A stretch of DNA of 64,000 bases, taken from Pedobacter sp. MC2016-14 (GTDB lineage: Bacteria > Bacteroidota > Bacteroidia > Sphingobacteriales > Sphingobacteriaceae). The notes under the pieces are model-generated. The model saw nothing but the letters and a program-made list of their open reading frames with translations, was not told the DNA's origin and ran no database searches. Position numbers and translations under genes: made by a program. Every line of letters begins with the position of its first letter. Position 1 is the stretch's first letter. Shown piece by piece: positions 36,508-46,570 of this stretch. Location of the stretch: contig NZ_JAJMPA010000001.1 of the NCBI RefSeq assembly GCF_020991475.1, positions 2,170,001-2,234,000 on the forward strand, written 5' to 3'.

Positions 36508-37974
36508 TTAATAAACGTTCTCTAATATGGTTTCTACGGATTTTACTTTTCCGGTTTCTAATAATATTCTTTTCTCTAAACAGGCTGGCAACTGAGCTTC
36601 AAAATGGCCAACGTAAATTAGTGTGGTACCATTTTTACAAAGTTCATCTACCAGTTTATTAAAATATTGTGTTTGCTGCTGATCTAAGCCTTGACAAGGT
36701 TCATCAAGAATGAGCAGTTCCGGATTTTTTATAATTGTTCTCGCCAATAAGGCCAGTCTTTGTTTGCCCAAAGGAAGGGCATTCATCAGCATATTTTTAA
36801 ACGGGCTAAGGCCAAAGAATTCAATGAGCTCATCTGCCTGCGAATTTTTTGTGTAACCAGGATCGCAAAACAATCCGGAGCTGTCAAAAAATCCTGAAAC
36901 TACACTTTGGCGAACTGTTGCCGAAGGGTCGAAATACCAATGCATTTCTGGAGAAATCAACCCGATTTTCTCTTTAATCTCCCAGATACTTTCTCCCGTT
37001 CCTCTTTTGTTGCCAAACAGGTAAAAGTTATTGGCATAAGCCTGAGGGTGGTCTCCACTGATTAAACTCAATAATGTTGATTTTCCTGAGCCATTATGTC
37101 CCTGAAGCAACCATTTTTCGCCAGCTTTAACCTCCCAGTTGATGTTTTTTAATACTTGTTTTTCGCCATAACTGATGTTTACATCAATCATCGTGATCAC
37201 GTTGTCTGAAGAGGAGCGGGGTGATTCATTTAGAAATGAAGGCACAGGCTTGCTGAACTCTTCCTCTAAATCATAACTACGTTCCTCTGCAGAAATTTTG
37301 TGTAACTGTCCTTCTCTAAGCGTAGCAAAGCGGTTTATTACTGAAGGGAACTCCTGGTCGTTGCCAATTAGAATCAACTGGCAGCCATCGCCGGCAAGTT
37401 CTTCTAATAAAGTATTTAAGTTTTGTCTGGAAAGTTTATCCAGTCCGTTGTACGGCTGGTCAATAATTAACAGCTGTGGTTTTAACCAAAGGGCTTTAAC
37501 CAGTTGCAACTTTTTATGTTCTCCACTTGAAAGCTGAATGAGTGCCGAATCTTTTAATTCTGAAAAACCTAATGCAGCTACCAGTCTCTCTGCTTCAGTA
37601 ATTTGAAGGCCGTTTTTTTGTCCGTAATTTTTTAATTCCGCAAATACAGTAGCGGTGGTTTGTACGGCCAAGCTGTTGTACCGCTGCTGATAGTAAAAGT
37701 TAGCCTCCCCTTCCAGATCTTTAAACTGGTACCAGTTGGCCACGTAATGCGCCGTAGAAGGTAGGAAAGACTGTTCATTAAAATCAAATTTAACGGTACC
37801 CTGAAAATTAACCAGTCCGGCAATTGCTTTAGCCAATGATGTTTTTCCGCTGCCACTTTTACCACACAACAACCAGTGTTCATCCTTTAGGATGTCCCAG
37901 TTCAAGTCCTGTAATACAGGGGTGTGGCTGTACCTTAAATTAAGGTTGCTAATATGGACGACAGGGTTTGACAT
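36508..37974 (-). CDS. Twin-ATPase ABC protein, ModF-like
   Basis: A 488-residue cytoplasmic protein with two ABC ATPase domains (about 5-235 and 260-488) and no membrane helices. Walker A motifs are GKSGSGKTS and GHNGSGKST. The first domain has LSSGEHKKL as signature and Walker B LLIIDQPYNGLD, with Gln where the catalytic Glu is expected. The second has LPLGKQRLAL and a normal LLILDEPCQGLD. The layout and the late LPACLEKRI resemble ModF/PhrA of molybdate loci. No molybdate genes are here; it sits inside the leucine operon, overlapping leuD by 1 nt. Confidence 0.82.
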   Translation of the reverse strand: MSNPVVHISNLNLRYSHTPVLQDLNWDILKDEHWLLCGKSGSGKTSLAKAIAGLVNFQGTVKFDFNEQSFLPSTAHYVANWYQFKDLEGEANFYYQQRYNSLAVQTTATVFAELKNYGQKNGLQITEAERLVAALGFSELKDSALIQLSSGEHKKLQLVKALWLKPQLLIIDQPYNGLDKLSRQNLNTLLEELAGDGCQLILIGNDQEFPSVINRFATLREGQLHKISAEERSYDLEEEFSKPVPSFLNESPRSSSDNVITMIDVNISYGEKQVLKNINWEVKAGEKWLLQGHNGSGKSTLLSLISGDHPQAYANNFYLFGNKRGTGESIWEIKEKIGLISPEMHWYFDPSATVRQSVVSGFFDSSGLFCDPGYTKNSQADELIEFFGLSPFKNMLMNALPLGKQRLALLARTIIKNPELLILDEPCQGLDQQQTQYFNKLVDELCKNGTTLIYVGHFEAQLPACLEKRILLETGKVKSVETILENVY

Positions 37975-38558
37975 TATCTTGCTTTTTCGAATTCTTCAAT
38001 CAATTGTTTTTGGTTTAAGATGAAATCAATATCATCATAACCATTTATTAAACAAGATTTTTTATATGGATTGATTTCAAAATCAGCTTGTTCACCAGTG
38101 CTTGCAATTGTTACGGTTTGATTTTCAAGATCAATTTCTAATTGGGCGTTATGGTCTTTGCCAACAGCGTTAAAAATAGCAGCTAAGAAATCTTCTGTAA
38201 CCTGGATAGGCAATAAACCGTTATTTAAGGCATTTCCTTTAAAGATATCGGCAAAAAAACTACTGATCACCACATCAAAACCTGCGTCCTGTATTGCCCA
38301 GGCTGCATGTTCCCTGCTGCTGCCACAACCAAAGTTTTTACCTGCTACTAAAACCTGTCCGCTGTAAGTTGGGTTGTTGAGTACAAAATCTGGCTTAGGA
38401 CTATTGTCACCATTGTAACGCCAGTCACGGAAAAGGTTTTCACCAAAACCTTCTCTGGTTGTTGCTTTTAAAAACCTGGCCGGAATAATCTGGTCGGTAT
38501 CAATGTTTTCTATATTCAAAGGCACAATGCCCGATGTTAATTTTACAAATTTTTTCAT
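37974..38558 (-). CDS. leuD: 3-isopropylmalate dehydratase small subunit
   Basis: The small subunit of isopropylmalate isomerase works with LeuC on the 2- to 3-isopropylmalate conversion. At 194 residues it has [13 protein letters not shown] near the N-terminus and the signature [15 protein letters not shown]. Stop and next start overlap by one base at 37974, indicating coupled translation with the ABC gene. It is separated from leuC by the inserted methyltransferase gene. Confidence 0.96.
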   Translation of the reverse strand: MKKFVKLTSGIVPLNIENIDTDQIIPARFLKATTREGFGENLFRDWRYNGDNSPKPDFVLNNPTYSGQVLVAGKNFGCGSSREHAAWAIQDAGFDVVISSFFADIFKGNALNNGLLPIQVTEDFLAAIFNAVGKDHNAQLEIDLENQTVTIASTGEQADFEINPYKKSCLINGYDDIDFILNQKQLIEEFEKAR

Positions 38559-38612
38559 CCTTATATAATTTGTTTTTACGGTGATGAAGCTATCAGATCT
38601 ATGCTTTCATCT

Positions 38613-39302
38613 TTATAATCTATTGGCCGCAAATACTACAAAATTGTAGTATTGATAATAACAGTTGGCATTGCTCATGCCTGCATTTTCAATCCATGCC
38701 AGCTGGTCTTTCAACGGGGCCATAATATCCAGCTTAATCCTTTCAAAAGCACTTTGCTTTTCCTGATCATCCAAATGGGTGCTTTTAAGCACATGGGTCC
38801 TCCAGTGCTCAGTATATATTTTTTCAGCAGTATCATTCGCCCCCAAAACCTGGTCGGCATTGATAAACCAACCTCCTGTTTTTAAGGTTTTGGCAATTTT
38901 TCCAAACAGTTGTTTTTTAAGTTCATTAGATAAATGGTGTATTGCCAGTCCAGATACTACAAGATCATAATCCCCATCAGGAAGCTCAACTGTTGCAAAA
39001 TCTGCATTCAAAAAACGCATATTGTCATTGCCATCAAAACGTTCTTCCGCTTTTTTTAGCATATCCGCCGAAATATCAATGAGGGTTATTTTTGCATCTG
39101 GATACTTCTCCTTAAAAAAAGCACTCATCAGGCCCGTTCCGGCACCAATATCCAATATATTTTTAACTGAGGTCACTTCTTCAGATAAGCTCAAGGCAAT
39201 GCCATAAAAATCATCAAAGCAAGGGATTAGAAAACGCCTTTGCCTATCGTATTTTTCAGATACTGCATTAAACTGATGTTGTATTTTCTGATAAGTTTCC
39301 AT
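38613..39302 (-). CDS. Class I SAM-dependent methyltransferase
   Basis: A 229-residue Rossmann-fold methyltransferase with motif I ILDIGAGTGLMS (about 49-60), motif II acidic residue in ITLIDIS, and a later GLAIHHL stretch, typical of small-molecule or tRNA-modifying type 11/12 methyltransferases. It has no link to leucine chemistry that can be seen. It lies between leuC (28 nt) and leuD (54 nt) on the same strand and must be on the operon transcript. The substrate is unknown. Confidence 0.85.
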   Translation of the reverse strand: METYQKIQHQFNAVSEKYDRQRRFLIPCFDDFYGIALSLSEEVTSVKNILDIGAGTGLMSAFFKEKYPDAKITLIDISADMLKKAEERFDGNDNMRFLNADFATVELPDGDYDLVVSGLAIHHLSNELKKQLFGKIAKTLKTGGWFINADQVLGANDTAEKIYTEHWRTHVLKSTHLDDQEKQSAFERIKLDIMAPLKDQLAWIENAGMSNANCYYQYYNFVVFAANRL

Positions 39303-39330
39303 GTTATAAAATCTTGCTTAGCCCTTAATG

Positions 39331-40737
39331 CTAAGCTTCAACTAAAAAGTCTCTGATGTCTGAAATTTTTCCGGTTACTGCGGCGGCGGCGGCAGTAAGA
39401 GGACTTACCAGCAAAGTTCTTGCATTAGGACCCTGACGCCCCTCAAAGTTTCTGTTGGAGGTAGATACACAGTATTTTCCTGCAGGAATTTTGTCTTCGT
39501 TCATGCCCAGGCATGCACTGCATCCAGGTTCACGAAGCTGAAAACCCGCATGTTCAAAAATCTTATCCAGACCTTCATTGATGGCTTGTTGTTCAACTTG
39601 TTTTGATCCCGGTACAATCCAAACGGTTACATTTTCTGCTTTTTGTTTATCCTTAACAAATTCTGCCACTTCACGTAAATCTTCAATTCTGGAATTGGTA
39701 CAGCTTCCAATGAATACATAATCAACTGCTTTTCCAATTAAAGATGAATCATCATCAAATCCCATATAATCCAATGCTTTTTGATAAGAAAGTTGCTCTT
39801 TATCTGGCTGCGAAGTTGTAGAAGGGATAAGTTCCTTTATGCCCATTCCCATCCCAGGATTTGTTCCATAGGTAATCATAGGAGTAATATCTTCTGCATT
39901 AAATGAGAGTACCTCATCAAATTGCGCATCTGCATCACTGTATAAAGTTTTCCAATAAGCCAAAGCTTTGTCCCATTCTGCGCCTGCAGGTGCAAATTCA
40001 CGACCTTTGATGTAATCAAAAGTAATTTGGTCTGGTGCAATTAAACCGCCTCTTGCGCCCATTTCAATGCTCATATTACAAATGGTCATTCGCGCTTCCA
40101 TGCTCAAAGACTCAATTGCAGAACCAGCATATTCAATAAAATAACCTGTACCACCTGCGGCAGATATTTTAGCAATGATATATAAAATGATGTCTTTAGC
40201 CCCAACACCTTTTTCAAGGCTGCCATTAACCTCAATTTTCATTGTTTTTGGTTTCTGCTGTAGCAAACACTGTGTAGCAAAAACCTGTTCTACCTGAGAT
40301 GTACCAATACCAAAGGCAATGGCACCAAAAGCACCATGTGTAGAAGTGTGACTGTCTCCACATACCATTGTTTTACCCGGAAGCGTGATGCCCAGTTCCG
40401 GACCGATAACGTGAACAATCCCCTGATAAGGATGGCCTAAACCATAAAGCTCAATACCAAATTCTGCACAGTTTTTGGTTAGCATATCTACCTGGTAGCG
40501 GGAAAGTTCTTCTTTAATGGGTTGCAGCTGATTTAGCGTAGGTACGTTATGGTCTGCTGTTGCTACCGTTTGCTTTGGACGTAAAACCGGCAATCCTCTT
40601 TTGCGCAATCCATCAAAAGCCTGAGGAGAGGTAACCTCATGGATTAAGTGTGTATCAATGTATAAAATATCGGGAAATCCGGCCTCACTCTTTACAACGT
40701 GTGCATCCCAAATTTTTTCTACTAATGTTTTTGACAT
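39331..40737 (-). CDS. leuC: 3-isopropylmalate dehydratase large subunit
   Basis: The aconitase-family catalytic subunit, 468 residues. The [4Fe-4S] ligands are visible in FIGSCTNSR and GCSACLGMN. Other family motifs are [15 protein letters not shown] and [11 protein letters not shown]. It partners LeuD. A dyad that brackets a possible -7 promoter box lies just upstream (40755-40790), so leuC may be partly expressed independently of ilvC. Confidence 0.97.
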   Translation of the reverse strand: MSKTLVEKIWDAHVVKSEAGFPDILYIDTHLIHEVTSPQAFDGLRKRGLPVLRPKQTVATADHNVPTLNQLQPIKEELSRYQVDMLTKNCAEFGIELYGLGHPYQGIVHVIGPELGITLPGKTMVCGDSHTSTHGAFGAIAFGIGTSQVEQVFATQCLLQQKPKTMKIEVNGSLEKGVGAKDIILYIIAKISAAGGTGYFIEYAGSAIESLSMEARMTICNMSIEMGARGGLIAPDQITFDYIKGREFAPAGAEWDKALAYWKTLYSDADAQFDEVLSFNAEDITPMITYGTNPGMGMGIKELIPSTTSQPDKEQLSYQKALDYMGFDDDSSLIGKAVDYVFIGSCTNSRIEDLREVAEFVKDKQKAENVTVWIVPGSKQVEQQAINEGLDKIFEHAGFQLREPGCSACLGMNEDKIPAGKYCVSTSNRNFEGRQGPNARTLLVSPLTAAAAAVTGKISDIRDFLVEA

Positions 40738-40754
40738 CTTTATATTGTTTTTTT

Positions 40755-40790
40755 ATGAGTGACTGGTCAAATATAGGAACAGTCACTCAT
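40755..40790 (-). promoter_or_regulatory. Dyad flanking a candidate -7 box ahead of leuC
   Basis: ATGAGTGACTG (40755-40765) is exactly complementary to CAGTCACTCAT (40780-40790). The 14-nt centre contains, on the minus strand, TATATTTG (40775-40768), a full TAnnTTTG match about 31 nt before leuC. No clear -33 TTG is seen. It could be an operator over an internal promoter, or an mRNA hairpin between ilvC and leuC. Confidence 0.45.
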
Positions 40791-40797
40791 TTAATTA

Positions 40798-42279
40798 TTA
40801 CGCTGTTTTAATAGATTTCATTGCAGTCATTGCTTTTCTCAATTCAGCACCAATCAGTTCCACTTCATGAGAACGGATAGCTTCATTCACCGCAATTAAA
40901 GCTCTGTTATCTACAGCTCCGTCTTTACCTTCATTAAAGTTTTTACCCACCAATTCTGTACCTACTCTGGTCATAAAATCAGCCAGTAGAGGTTTACAAG
41001 CCTGGTCAAACAAGTAACAGCCATATTCCGCAGTATCAGAAATTACGCGGTTCATTTCGAATAATTTTTTACGTGCAATGGTGTTTGCAATCAGCGGGGT
41101 TTCATGTAAAGACTCATAGTAAGCAGATTCTGGTTTAATACCAGCCTGAACCATAGTTTCAAAAGCCAATTCGACACCAGCTCTTACAAAAGCTACCATT
41201 AAAGTATAGTTGTCAAAATATTCCTGTTCGCCAATCTTAACATCACCAGCAGGTGTTTTTTCAAAAGCAGTTTCACCTGTTTCTGCACGCCATGCCAATA
41301 GGTTTTTATCTCCATTTGCCCAGTCTTCCATCATAATACGGCTAAACTCGCCACTCATGATGTCATCCTGATGTTTTTGGAACAATGGGCGCATAATGTC
41401 TTTCAGTTCTTCAGAAATTTCAAATGCTTTAATTTTTGCAACATTACTCAACCTGTCCATCATCGCGGTAATTCCACCTTGTTTCAAAGCTTCAGTAATT
41501 ACTTCAACACCATATTGAACCAATTTAGAGGCATAACCTGCATCAATTCCTTTTTCAACCATTTTGTCAAAAGACAGGATAGAGCCAGTTTGCAATAAAC
41601 CACAAAGAATGGTTTGCTCACCCATTAAATCTGATTTTACTTCAGCCACAAAAGAAGATTTCAATACACCAGCTTTATGTCCACCTGTACCTACGCAATA
41701 TGCCTTTGCCTGTACCAGGCCTTTTCCCTCAGGATCGTTTTCAGGGTGAACCGCAATTAAGGTTGGCACACCAAATCCCCTTACATATTCTGCACGTACT
41801 TCAGAACCCGGGCATTTTGGAGCTACCATGATTACGGTAATGTCTTTACGGATCTGCATGCCTTCTTCAACAATGTTGAAGCCATGAGAATATAATAATG
41901 TAGCACCTTTTTGCATTAATGGCATTACAGCATTTACCACTGCAGTATGTTGTTTATCTGGTGTTAAGTTAATCACCAGGTCAGCAGAAGGGATCAATTC
42001 TTCGTAAGTACCTACAGTAAAGTTGTTATCTGTAGCGTTTTTCCATGAATCTCTTTTTCCTTCAATAGCTTCCTTACGCAAAGCATAAGAAACATTTAAA
42101 CCGCTATCTCTTAAATTTAAACCCTGGTTAAGGCCTTGCGCACCACAACCAACAATTACTAGTTTTTTGCCTTTTAGCGCATTTACACCGTCCAGAAATT
42201 CTGAACTGTCCATGAAATCGCAAACGCCTAGCTGGTTTAATTTTTCTCTAAGAGGTAATGTGTTAAAATAATTTGACAT
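40798..42279 (-). CDS. ilvC: Ketol-acid reductoisomerase, class II
   Basis: IlvC isomerises and reduces acetolactate or acetohydroxybutyrate using NADPH. The 493-residue length marks the long class II form with a duplicated C-terminal domain, rather than the roughly 330-residue class I form. Seen are the Rossmann motif [20 protein letters not shown], the NADPH-phosphate region [13 protein letters not shown], and metal-binding [11 protein letters not shown]. It is preceded by a palindromic repeat (42330-42408) and followed by the leuC dyad. Confidence 0.97.
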   Translation of the reverse strand: MSNYFNTLPLREKLNQLGVCDFMDSSEFLDGVNALKGKKLVIVGCGAQGLNQGLNLRDSGLNVSYALRKEAIEGKRDSWKNATDNNFTVGTYEELIPSADLVINLTPDKQHTAVVNAVMPLMQKGATLLYSHGFNIVEEGMQIRKDITVIMVAPKCPGSEVRAEYVRGFGVPTLIAVHPENDPEGKGLVQAKAYCVGTGGHKAGVLKSSFVAEVKSDLMGEQTILCGLLQTGSILSFDKMVEKGIDAGYASKLVQYGVEVITEALKQGGITAMMDRLSNVAKIKAFEISEELKDIMRPLFQKHQDDIMSGEFSRIMMEDWANGDKNLLAWRAETGETAFEKTPAGDVKIGEQEYFDNYTLMVAFVRAGVELAFETMVQAGIKPESAYYESLHETPLIANTIARKKLFEMNRVISDTAEYGCYLFDQACKPLLADFMTRVGTELVGKNFNEGKDGAVDNRALIAVNEAIRSHEVELIGAELRKAMTAMKSIKTA

Positions 42280-42329
42280 CGTTTTTTTTATTGGGGTTTT
42301 TATTATTAGGTTCTTTTTTTCTTCTCCTC

Positions 42330-42408
42330 GTCATCTCGATCTGAGGAACGATTGAGAAATCTATTTCTTCTTTAATAGATCTCTCGTTGCTTTGCTTGTC
42401 AGGATGAC
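42330..42408. repeat. Imperfect palindromic intergenic repeat between ilvN and ilvC
   Basis: The 79-bp unit has inverted ends GTCATC (42330-42335) and GATGAC (42403-42408) and nested inverted segments, including ATCTATT/AATAGAT around an 8-nt loop. The layout, with TCATCTCGA-like ends and AGATCTCTC in the arm, resembles dispersed palindromic repeats common in Bacteroidota intergenic regions. On the operon transcript it would fold into one long stem. Confidence 0.6.
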
Positions 42409-42418
42409 AACCGTATTA

Positions 42419-43033
42419 TTACATTGTAAATACGTTTTTTTCTTTATCCAGGTATTCGTTTTCAATTACTTCCTGTCCCGGTTCCTCACGCTCAAACTCT
42501 CTCAGTTTAGCATTAAAACCTTCACTTTCTTTAATAATCGCTACCCTGGCACTACGTACAAACTCTATTAAGCCATAGGGCTGTAATACTTCTATCAACT
42601 TATCCGTTTCTTCACGGTGCCCGGTAGTTTCAAACACGGTGTAATCCCTACGGATCACTACAGCCCTGGCACCAAATTCTCTAAGTAACCTTTCTACAGG
42701 TGCTTTATCTGCAACGGTATCTGTAGGTACCTTATATAAAGCCATTTCCTGCCAAATGATATCTTCGTTGGTATTGTAGTACACTTTTAATACTTCTACC
42801 TGTTTTTCTATCTGTCTGCAAAGCTTACGTACTACATCTTCAGTTTCCTGAATAACAATGTTAAAACGGTGGATGTGCTCAATTTCAGAAGGAGAGGTAT
42901 TTAAACTTTCTATATTTATTTTTCTTCTGGAAAAAATGATCGCAATGCGGTTCAATATCCCGATTTGATTTTCAGTATAAACCGTGATGGTATATTCCTG
43001 CTGAGCAGGAGTTTCTATGTTCTGGTTGCTCAT
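42419..43033 (-). CDS. ilvN: Acetolactate synthase small (regulatory) subunit
   Basis: A 204-residue subunit with an N-terminal ACT domain (about 12-85; YTITVYTENQIGILNRIAIIFS) and a C-terminal second domain (about 95-170). It activates the catalytic subunit IlvB and confers valine feedback control. It is encoded 8 nt after ilvB. The C-terminus carries about 30 extra acidic residues (EREEPGQEVIENEYLDKEKN) beyond the core of most family members. Confidence 0.95.
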   Translation of the reverse strand: MSNQNIETPAQQEYTITVYTENQIGILNRIAIIFSRRKINIESLNTSPSEIEHIHRFNIVIQETEDVVRKLCRQIEKQVEVLKVYYNTNEDIIWQEMALYKVPTDTVADKAPVERLLREFGARAVVIRRDYTVFETTGHREETDKLIEVLQPYGLIEFVRSARVAIIKESEGFNAKLREFEREEPGQEVIENEYLDKEKNVFTM

Positions 43034-43041
43034 GGTCTTTG

Positions 43042-44781
43042 TTATTTTAGTCTGATTTCACTTACACTGCATCCCTGTGGCACCATTGGGAACACATTGT
43101 GCTCTTTGGTAACCATTACTTCCAGCAGGTATGATCCTTTATGTTCCAGCATTTCTGTTAATGCAGCAACCAGGTCGTCACGTTCAGAAATCCTTTTTCC
43201 AGCGATGTAATAAGACTCAGCTAATTTCACGAAATCAGGGCTTTTGATGTCTACGAAAGAGTAGCGTTTTTCATTAAATAACTGTTGCCACTGACGTACC
43301 ATACCTAAAAACTGATTGTTCAGGATCATAATTTTAACATCAACGCCACTTTGCATAATGGTGCCCAGTTCCTGTAAGGTCATTTGAAAGCCTCCGTCGC
43401 CAATTACTGCAACAACGGTACGGTCAGGCGTCCCAAATTTAGCACCAATTGCTGCCGGCAATCCAAAGCCCATCGTGCCCAGTCCGCCGCTGGTAATGTT
43501 ACTACGTGTTTTGTTGAATTGTGCATAACGGCAAGCAACCATTTGGTGCTGGCCTACATCACTTACAATTACAGCTTCACCTTTGGTCAGTACATTCAGC
43601 TGATTGATTACCTCACCCATAGTCAGTTCGCCTGTTTCAGGGTTCAGTTCTTTTTGAATCAATTCTTCCTGCTCCACCTTATCAAAAGCCCTAAATTCAG
43701 CCAGCCATTCGGTGTGTACTTTTTCTTCAATTAAAGCAGTTAATGCAGGTAAAGTTTCTTTACAATCTCCCCAAACCGGAACATCAGCTTTCACATTTTT
43801 ATCAATTTCTGCCGGATCAATATCCAGGTGGACAACTTTGGCCTGTTTAGCATATTTATCCAGGCGACCAGTTACGCGGTCGTCAAAACGCATTCCAATA
43901 GCAATCAGTACATCGCAGGAGTTGGTTTGCACGTTAGGGCCGTAATTTCCATGCATACCCAGCATTCCAACATTTAATGGATGATCTGTAGGGATGGCTC
44001 CCGCACCCAATATGGTCCATGCAGATGGGATGCCACTTTTTTCTACAAAAGCTTTAAATTCCTGTTCTGCACCGCCTAATAATACACCTTGTCCGAATAG
44101 AATAAATGGCTTTTTAGCAGCATTGATCATGGCAGCCGCCTGCTCAATATACTCGTTACGTACAATTGGCTTAGGACGGTAGCTTCTGATGTGCTTGCAT
44201 GGTACATAACCCTCGTACTCAAATAACTGCATTTGTGCATTTTTGGTGATGTCAATTAGTACCGGACCCGGCCTGCCACTGCGGGCAATATAAAATGCCT
44301 TTGCCAATGCTGCCGGTATTTCAGAAGCATCAGTTACCTGATAATTCCACTTTGTTACCGGAGTGGTGATGTTGATAACATCCGTTTCCTGAAAAGCATC
44401 TGTACCCAGCAAATGTGCAAACACTTGTCCGGTAATGCATACCATAGGCGTACTGTCAATTTGTGCATCAGCAAGACCTGTAACCAAATTGGTTGCTCCA
44501 GGTCCGCTGGTAGCGAATACTACACCGACTTTGCCAGATGTACGGGCAAAACCTTGAGCGGCATGGGTAGCACCCTGCTCATGGCGTACCAATATGTGTT
44601 GTAAACGTTCTTTATAATCGTAGAGTGCATCATATATTGGCATGATGGCGCCTCCGGGATATCCGAAAACAACCTCCGTGCCTTCGGCTATCAGTCCTTC
44701 CAATACAGCTGCAGAGCCTGTTAAGGTTGTTGTTTTCTTCGGTGCTGTTGCGGTGGTTGCTTCCGCTTGTGCTAATTCCAT
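43042..44781 (-). CDS. ilvB: Acetolactate synthase large (catalytic) subunit
   Basis: The ThDP enzyme forming acetolactate from pyruvate, 579 residues from the preferred start. Motifs: FGYPGGAIMPIYDAL, the ThDP-activating Glu in VRHEQGATHAAQGFAR, TSGPGATN, and the ThDP/Mg site GDGGFQMT with the later NNQFLGM. The frame is open to a start at 44829 inside ilvD, but ATG 44781 begins a short Ala/Thr-rich leader before TLTGSAAVLEGL and avoids the overlap, so it is preferred. Confidence 0.96.
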   Translation of the reverse strand: MELAQAEATTATAPKKTTTLTGSAAVLEGLIAEGTEVVFGYPGGAIMPIYDALYDYKERLQHILVRHEQGATHAAQGFARTSGKVGVVFATSGPGATNLVTGLADAQIDSTPMVCITGQVFAHLLGTDAFQETDVINITTPVTKWNYQVTDASEIPAALAKAFYIARSGRPGPVLIDITKNAQMQLFEYEGYVPCKHIRSYRPKPIVRNEYIEQAAAMINAAKKPFILFGQGVLLGGAEQEFKAFVEKSGIPSAWTILGAGAIPTDHPLNVGMLGMHGNYGPNVQTNSCDVLIAIGMRFDDRVTGRLDKYAKQAKVVHLDIDPAEIDKNVKADVPVWGDCKETLPALTALIEEKVHTEWLAEFRAFDKVEQEELIQKELNPETGELTMGEVINQLNVLTKGEAVIVSDVGQHQMVACRYAQFNKTRSNITSGGLGTMGFGLPAAIGAKFGTPDRTVVAVIGDGGFQMTLQELGTIMQSGVDVKIMILNNQFLGMVRQWQQLFNEKRYSFVDIKSPDFVKLAESYYIAGKRISERDDLVAALTEMLEHKGSYLLEVMVTKEHNVFPMVPQGCSVSEIRLK

Positions 44782-44812
44782 GTTTTTAAATTTTAAATTC
44801 AGGCCTTTATTT

Positions 44813-46510
44813 TTAGTGAGTGTAGGCATCTGTTACGCAGCCTTCACTTGCATTACTTACTTGTTTTAAATATTTATACAATACGCCACTTTTGACGGGT
44901 GGAGGAAGCTGTACCCATGCCGCCCTGCGTTTTGCAAGTACTTCATCACTTAGGTGTACATCTATTGTATTATTTACCGCATCAATAGTAATCTCGTCAT
45001 CGTCATGTACCAGGCCAATATTTCCGCCGTCCCATGCTTCAGGCGTAATGTGTCCCACTACAAAACCATGTGTGCCGCCAGAGAAACGGCCGTCCGTAAT
45101 CAGGGCTACCGATTTACCTAAACCAGCGCCAATAATTAATGAGGTAGGTTTTAACATTTCTGGCATTCCAGGTGCACCCTTTGGTCCAACCTGCCTGATC
45201 ACCACTACATCACCTGGTTTAATTTTTCCACTTTGAATGCCTTTCATCAGTGATTGCTCACCATCAAATACACGTGCGGGTCCGGTAAATTTCTCGCCCT
45301 CTTTACCGCTGATTTTTGCTACGGAACCTTTTTGTGCGAGGTTACCATATAACATTTGCAGGTGACCGGTTTCTTTAATAGGGGCTTCAACAGGGAAAAT
45401 GATTTTTTGTAAATCGAAATCCAGTTCAACCGCATCCGCAACATTTTCTGCAATGGTTTTTCCGGTTACAGTTAAACAAGTGCCGTCAATCAATCCTACT
45501 TTTAATAAATATTTTAATACCGCAGGAACGCCACCAATTTCATGAAGGTCTTCCATCAGGTAGGTGCCACTAGGTTTCAAATCTCCTAATACAGGAGTGT
45601 TGTCACTCACATACTGGAAATCTTCTAATGTTAATGTTAAGCCTACAGATTTAGCAATGGCAATTAAGTGCAGCACGGCATTGGTAGAACCCCCCAATAC
45701 AATTACCAACACAATGGCATTGTGAAATGCAGCTTTAGTCATGATGTCTGAAGGAAGGATGTTTCTTTCCAGCAGGATCCTGATATATTTACCAGCTTCA
45801 ATACATTCGTTCTTTTTCTCGTCACTTACCGCAGGATAAGAGGAGCTGTAGGGTAAGCTCATACCTAAAGCTTCAATGGCTGAGGCCATGGTATTGGCCG
45901 TGTACATCCCTCCGCAAGCACCGGCACCAGGGCAAGCATTTTTTATTACGCCCTGAAAATCTTCTTCTTCTAAATTGCCAGCTAATTTTTGGCCCAAAGC
46001 TTCAAAAGCAGATACTATATTTAATGAGGCACCTTTATACTTTCCTGAATGGATACTTCCACCGTATACCATAATAGCAGGACGGTTTAAGCGACCCATT
46101 GCCATTAGAGATCCCGGCATGTTTTTATCGCATCCCGGAATAGTAATTAAACCATCGTAGTATTGTCCACCACAAATGGTTTCAATGGAATCTGCAATAA
46201 CATCTCTTGATACCAAAGAGTAGCGCATTCCATCCGTTCCGTTACTCATTCCGTCACTTACACCAATGGTGCTGAACGTTAAGCCTACCATGTCGTTTTT
46301 CCAGACACCCTCTTTTACAATTTGAGCAAGGCCATTCAAGTGCATATTGCAGGTATTACCATCATAGCCCATGCTGGCAACGCCAACTTGTGCCTTGTCC
46401 ATATCTTCCTTGGTTAAGCCAATTCCGTACAGCATTGCCTGCGCGGCTGGCTGTGTTGGATCTTGCGTAAAGGTTTTGCTGTAGCGGTTTAATTCTAGTT
46501 TTTGTGACAT
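44813..46510 (-). CDS. ilvD: Dihydroxy-acid dehydratase
   Basis: IlvD dehydrates dihydroxyisovalerate and dihydroxymethylvalerate using an Fe-S cluster. The 565-residue protein shows cluster cysteines in [17 protein letters not shown] and [15 protein letters not shown], plus the late signature [19 protein letters not shown]. It begins 60 nt after ilvE and ends 31 nt before ilvB. Confidence 0.97.
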   Translation of the reverse strand: MSQKLELNRYSKTFTQDPTQPAAQAMLYGIGLTKEDMDKAQVGVASMGYDGNTCNMHLNGLAQIVKEGVWKNDMVGLTFSTIGVSDGMSNGTDGMRYSLVSRDVIADSIETICGGQYYDGLITIPGCDKNMPGSLMAMGRLNRPAIMVYGGSIHSGKYKGASLNIVSAFEALGQKLAGNLEEEDFQGVIKNACPGAGACGGMYTANTMASAIEALGMSLPYSSSYPAVSDEKKNECIEAGKYIRILLERNILPSDIMTKAAFHNAIVLVIVLGGSTNAVLHLIAIAKSVGLTLTLEDFQYVSDNTPVLGDLKPSGTYLMEDLHEIGGVPAVLKYLLKVGLIDGTCLTVTGKTIAENVADAVELDFDLQKIIFPVEAPIKETGHLQMLYGNLAQKGSVAKISGKEGEKFTGPARVFDGEQSLMKGIQSGKIKPGDVVVIRQVGPKGAPGMPEMLKPTSLIIGAGLGKSVALITDGRFSGGTHGFVVGHITPEAWDGGNIGLVHDDDEITIDAVNNTIDVHLSDEVLAKRRAAWVQLPPPVKSGVLYKYLKQVSNASEGCVTDAYTH

Positions 46511-46570
46511 ATTAGGTCTGTATCTTATTTATATTGGTTGTTCTCTTGTTTATTATTTAGTTATGAATTG

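Noticed and set aside
36508..37974. Molybdate transport locus
   Set aside because: The ModF-like protein stands alone; no modA, modB or modC-like genes are in the window.
44782..44829. N-terminal extension of ilvB into ilvD
   Set aside because: The extra 16 residues are not like the family; ATG 44781 gives a normal start and a 31-nt gap.
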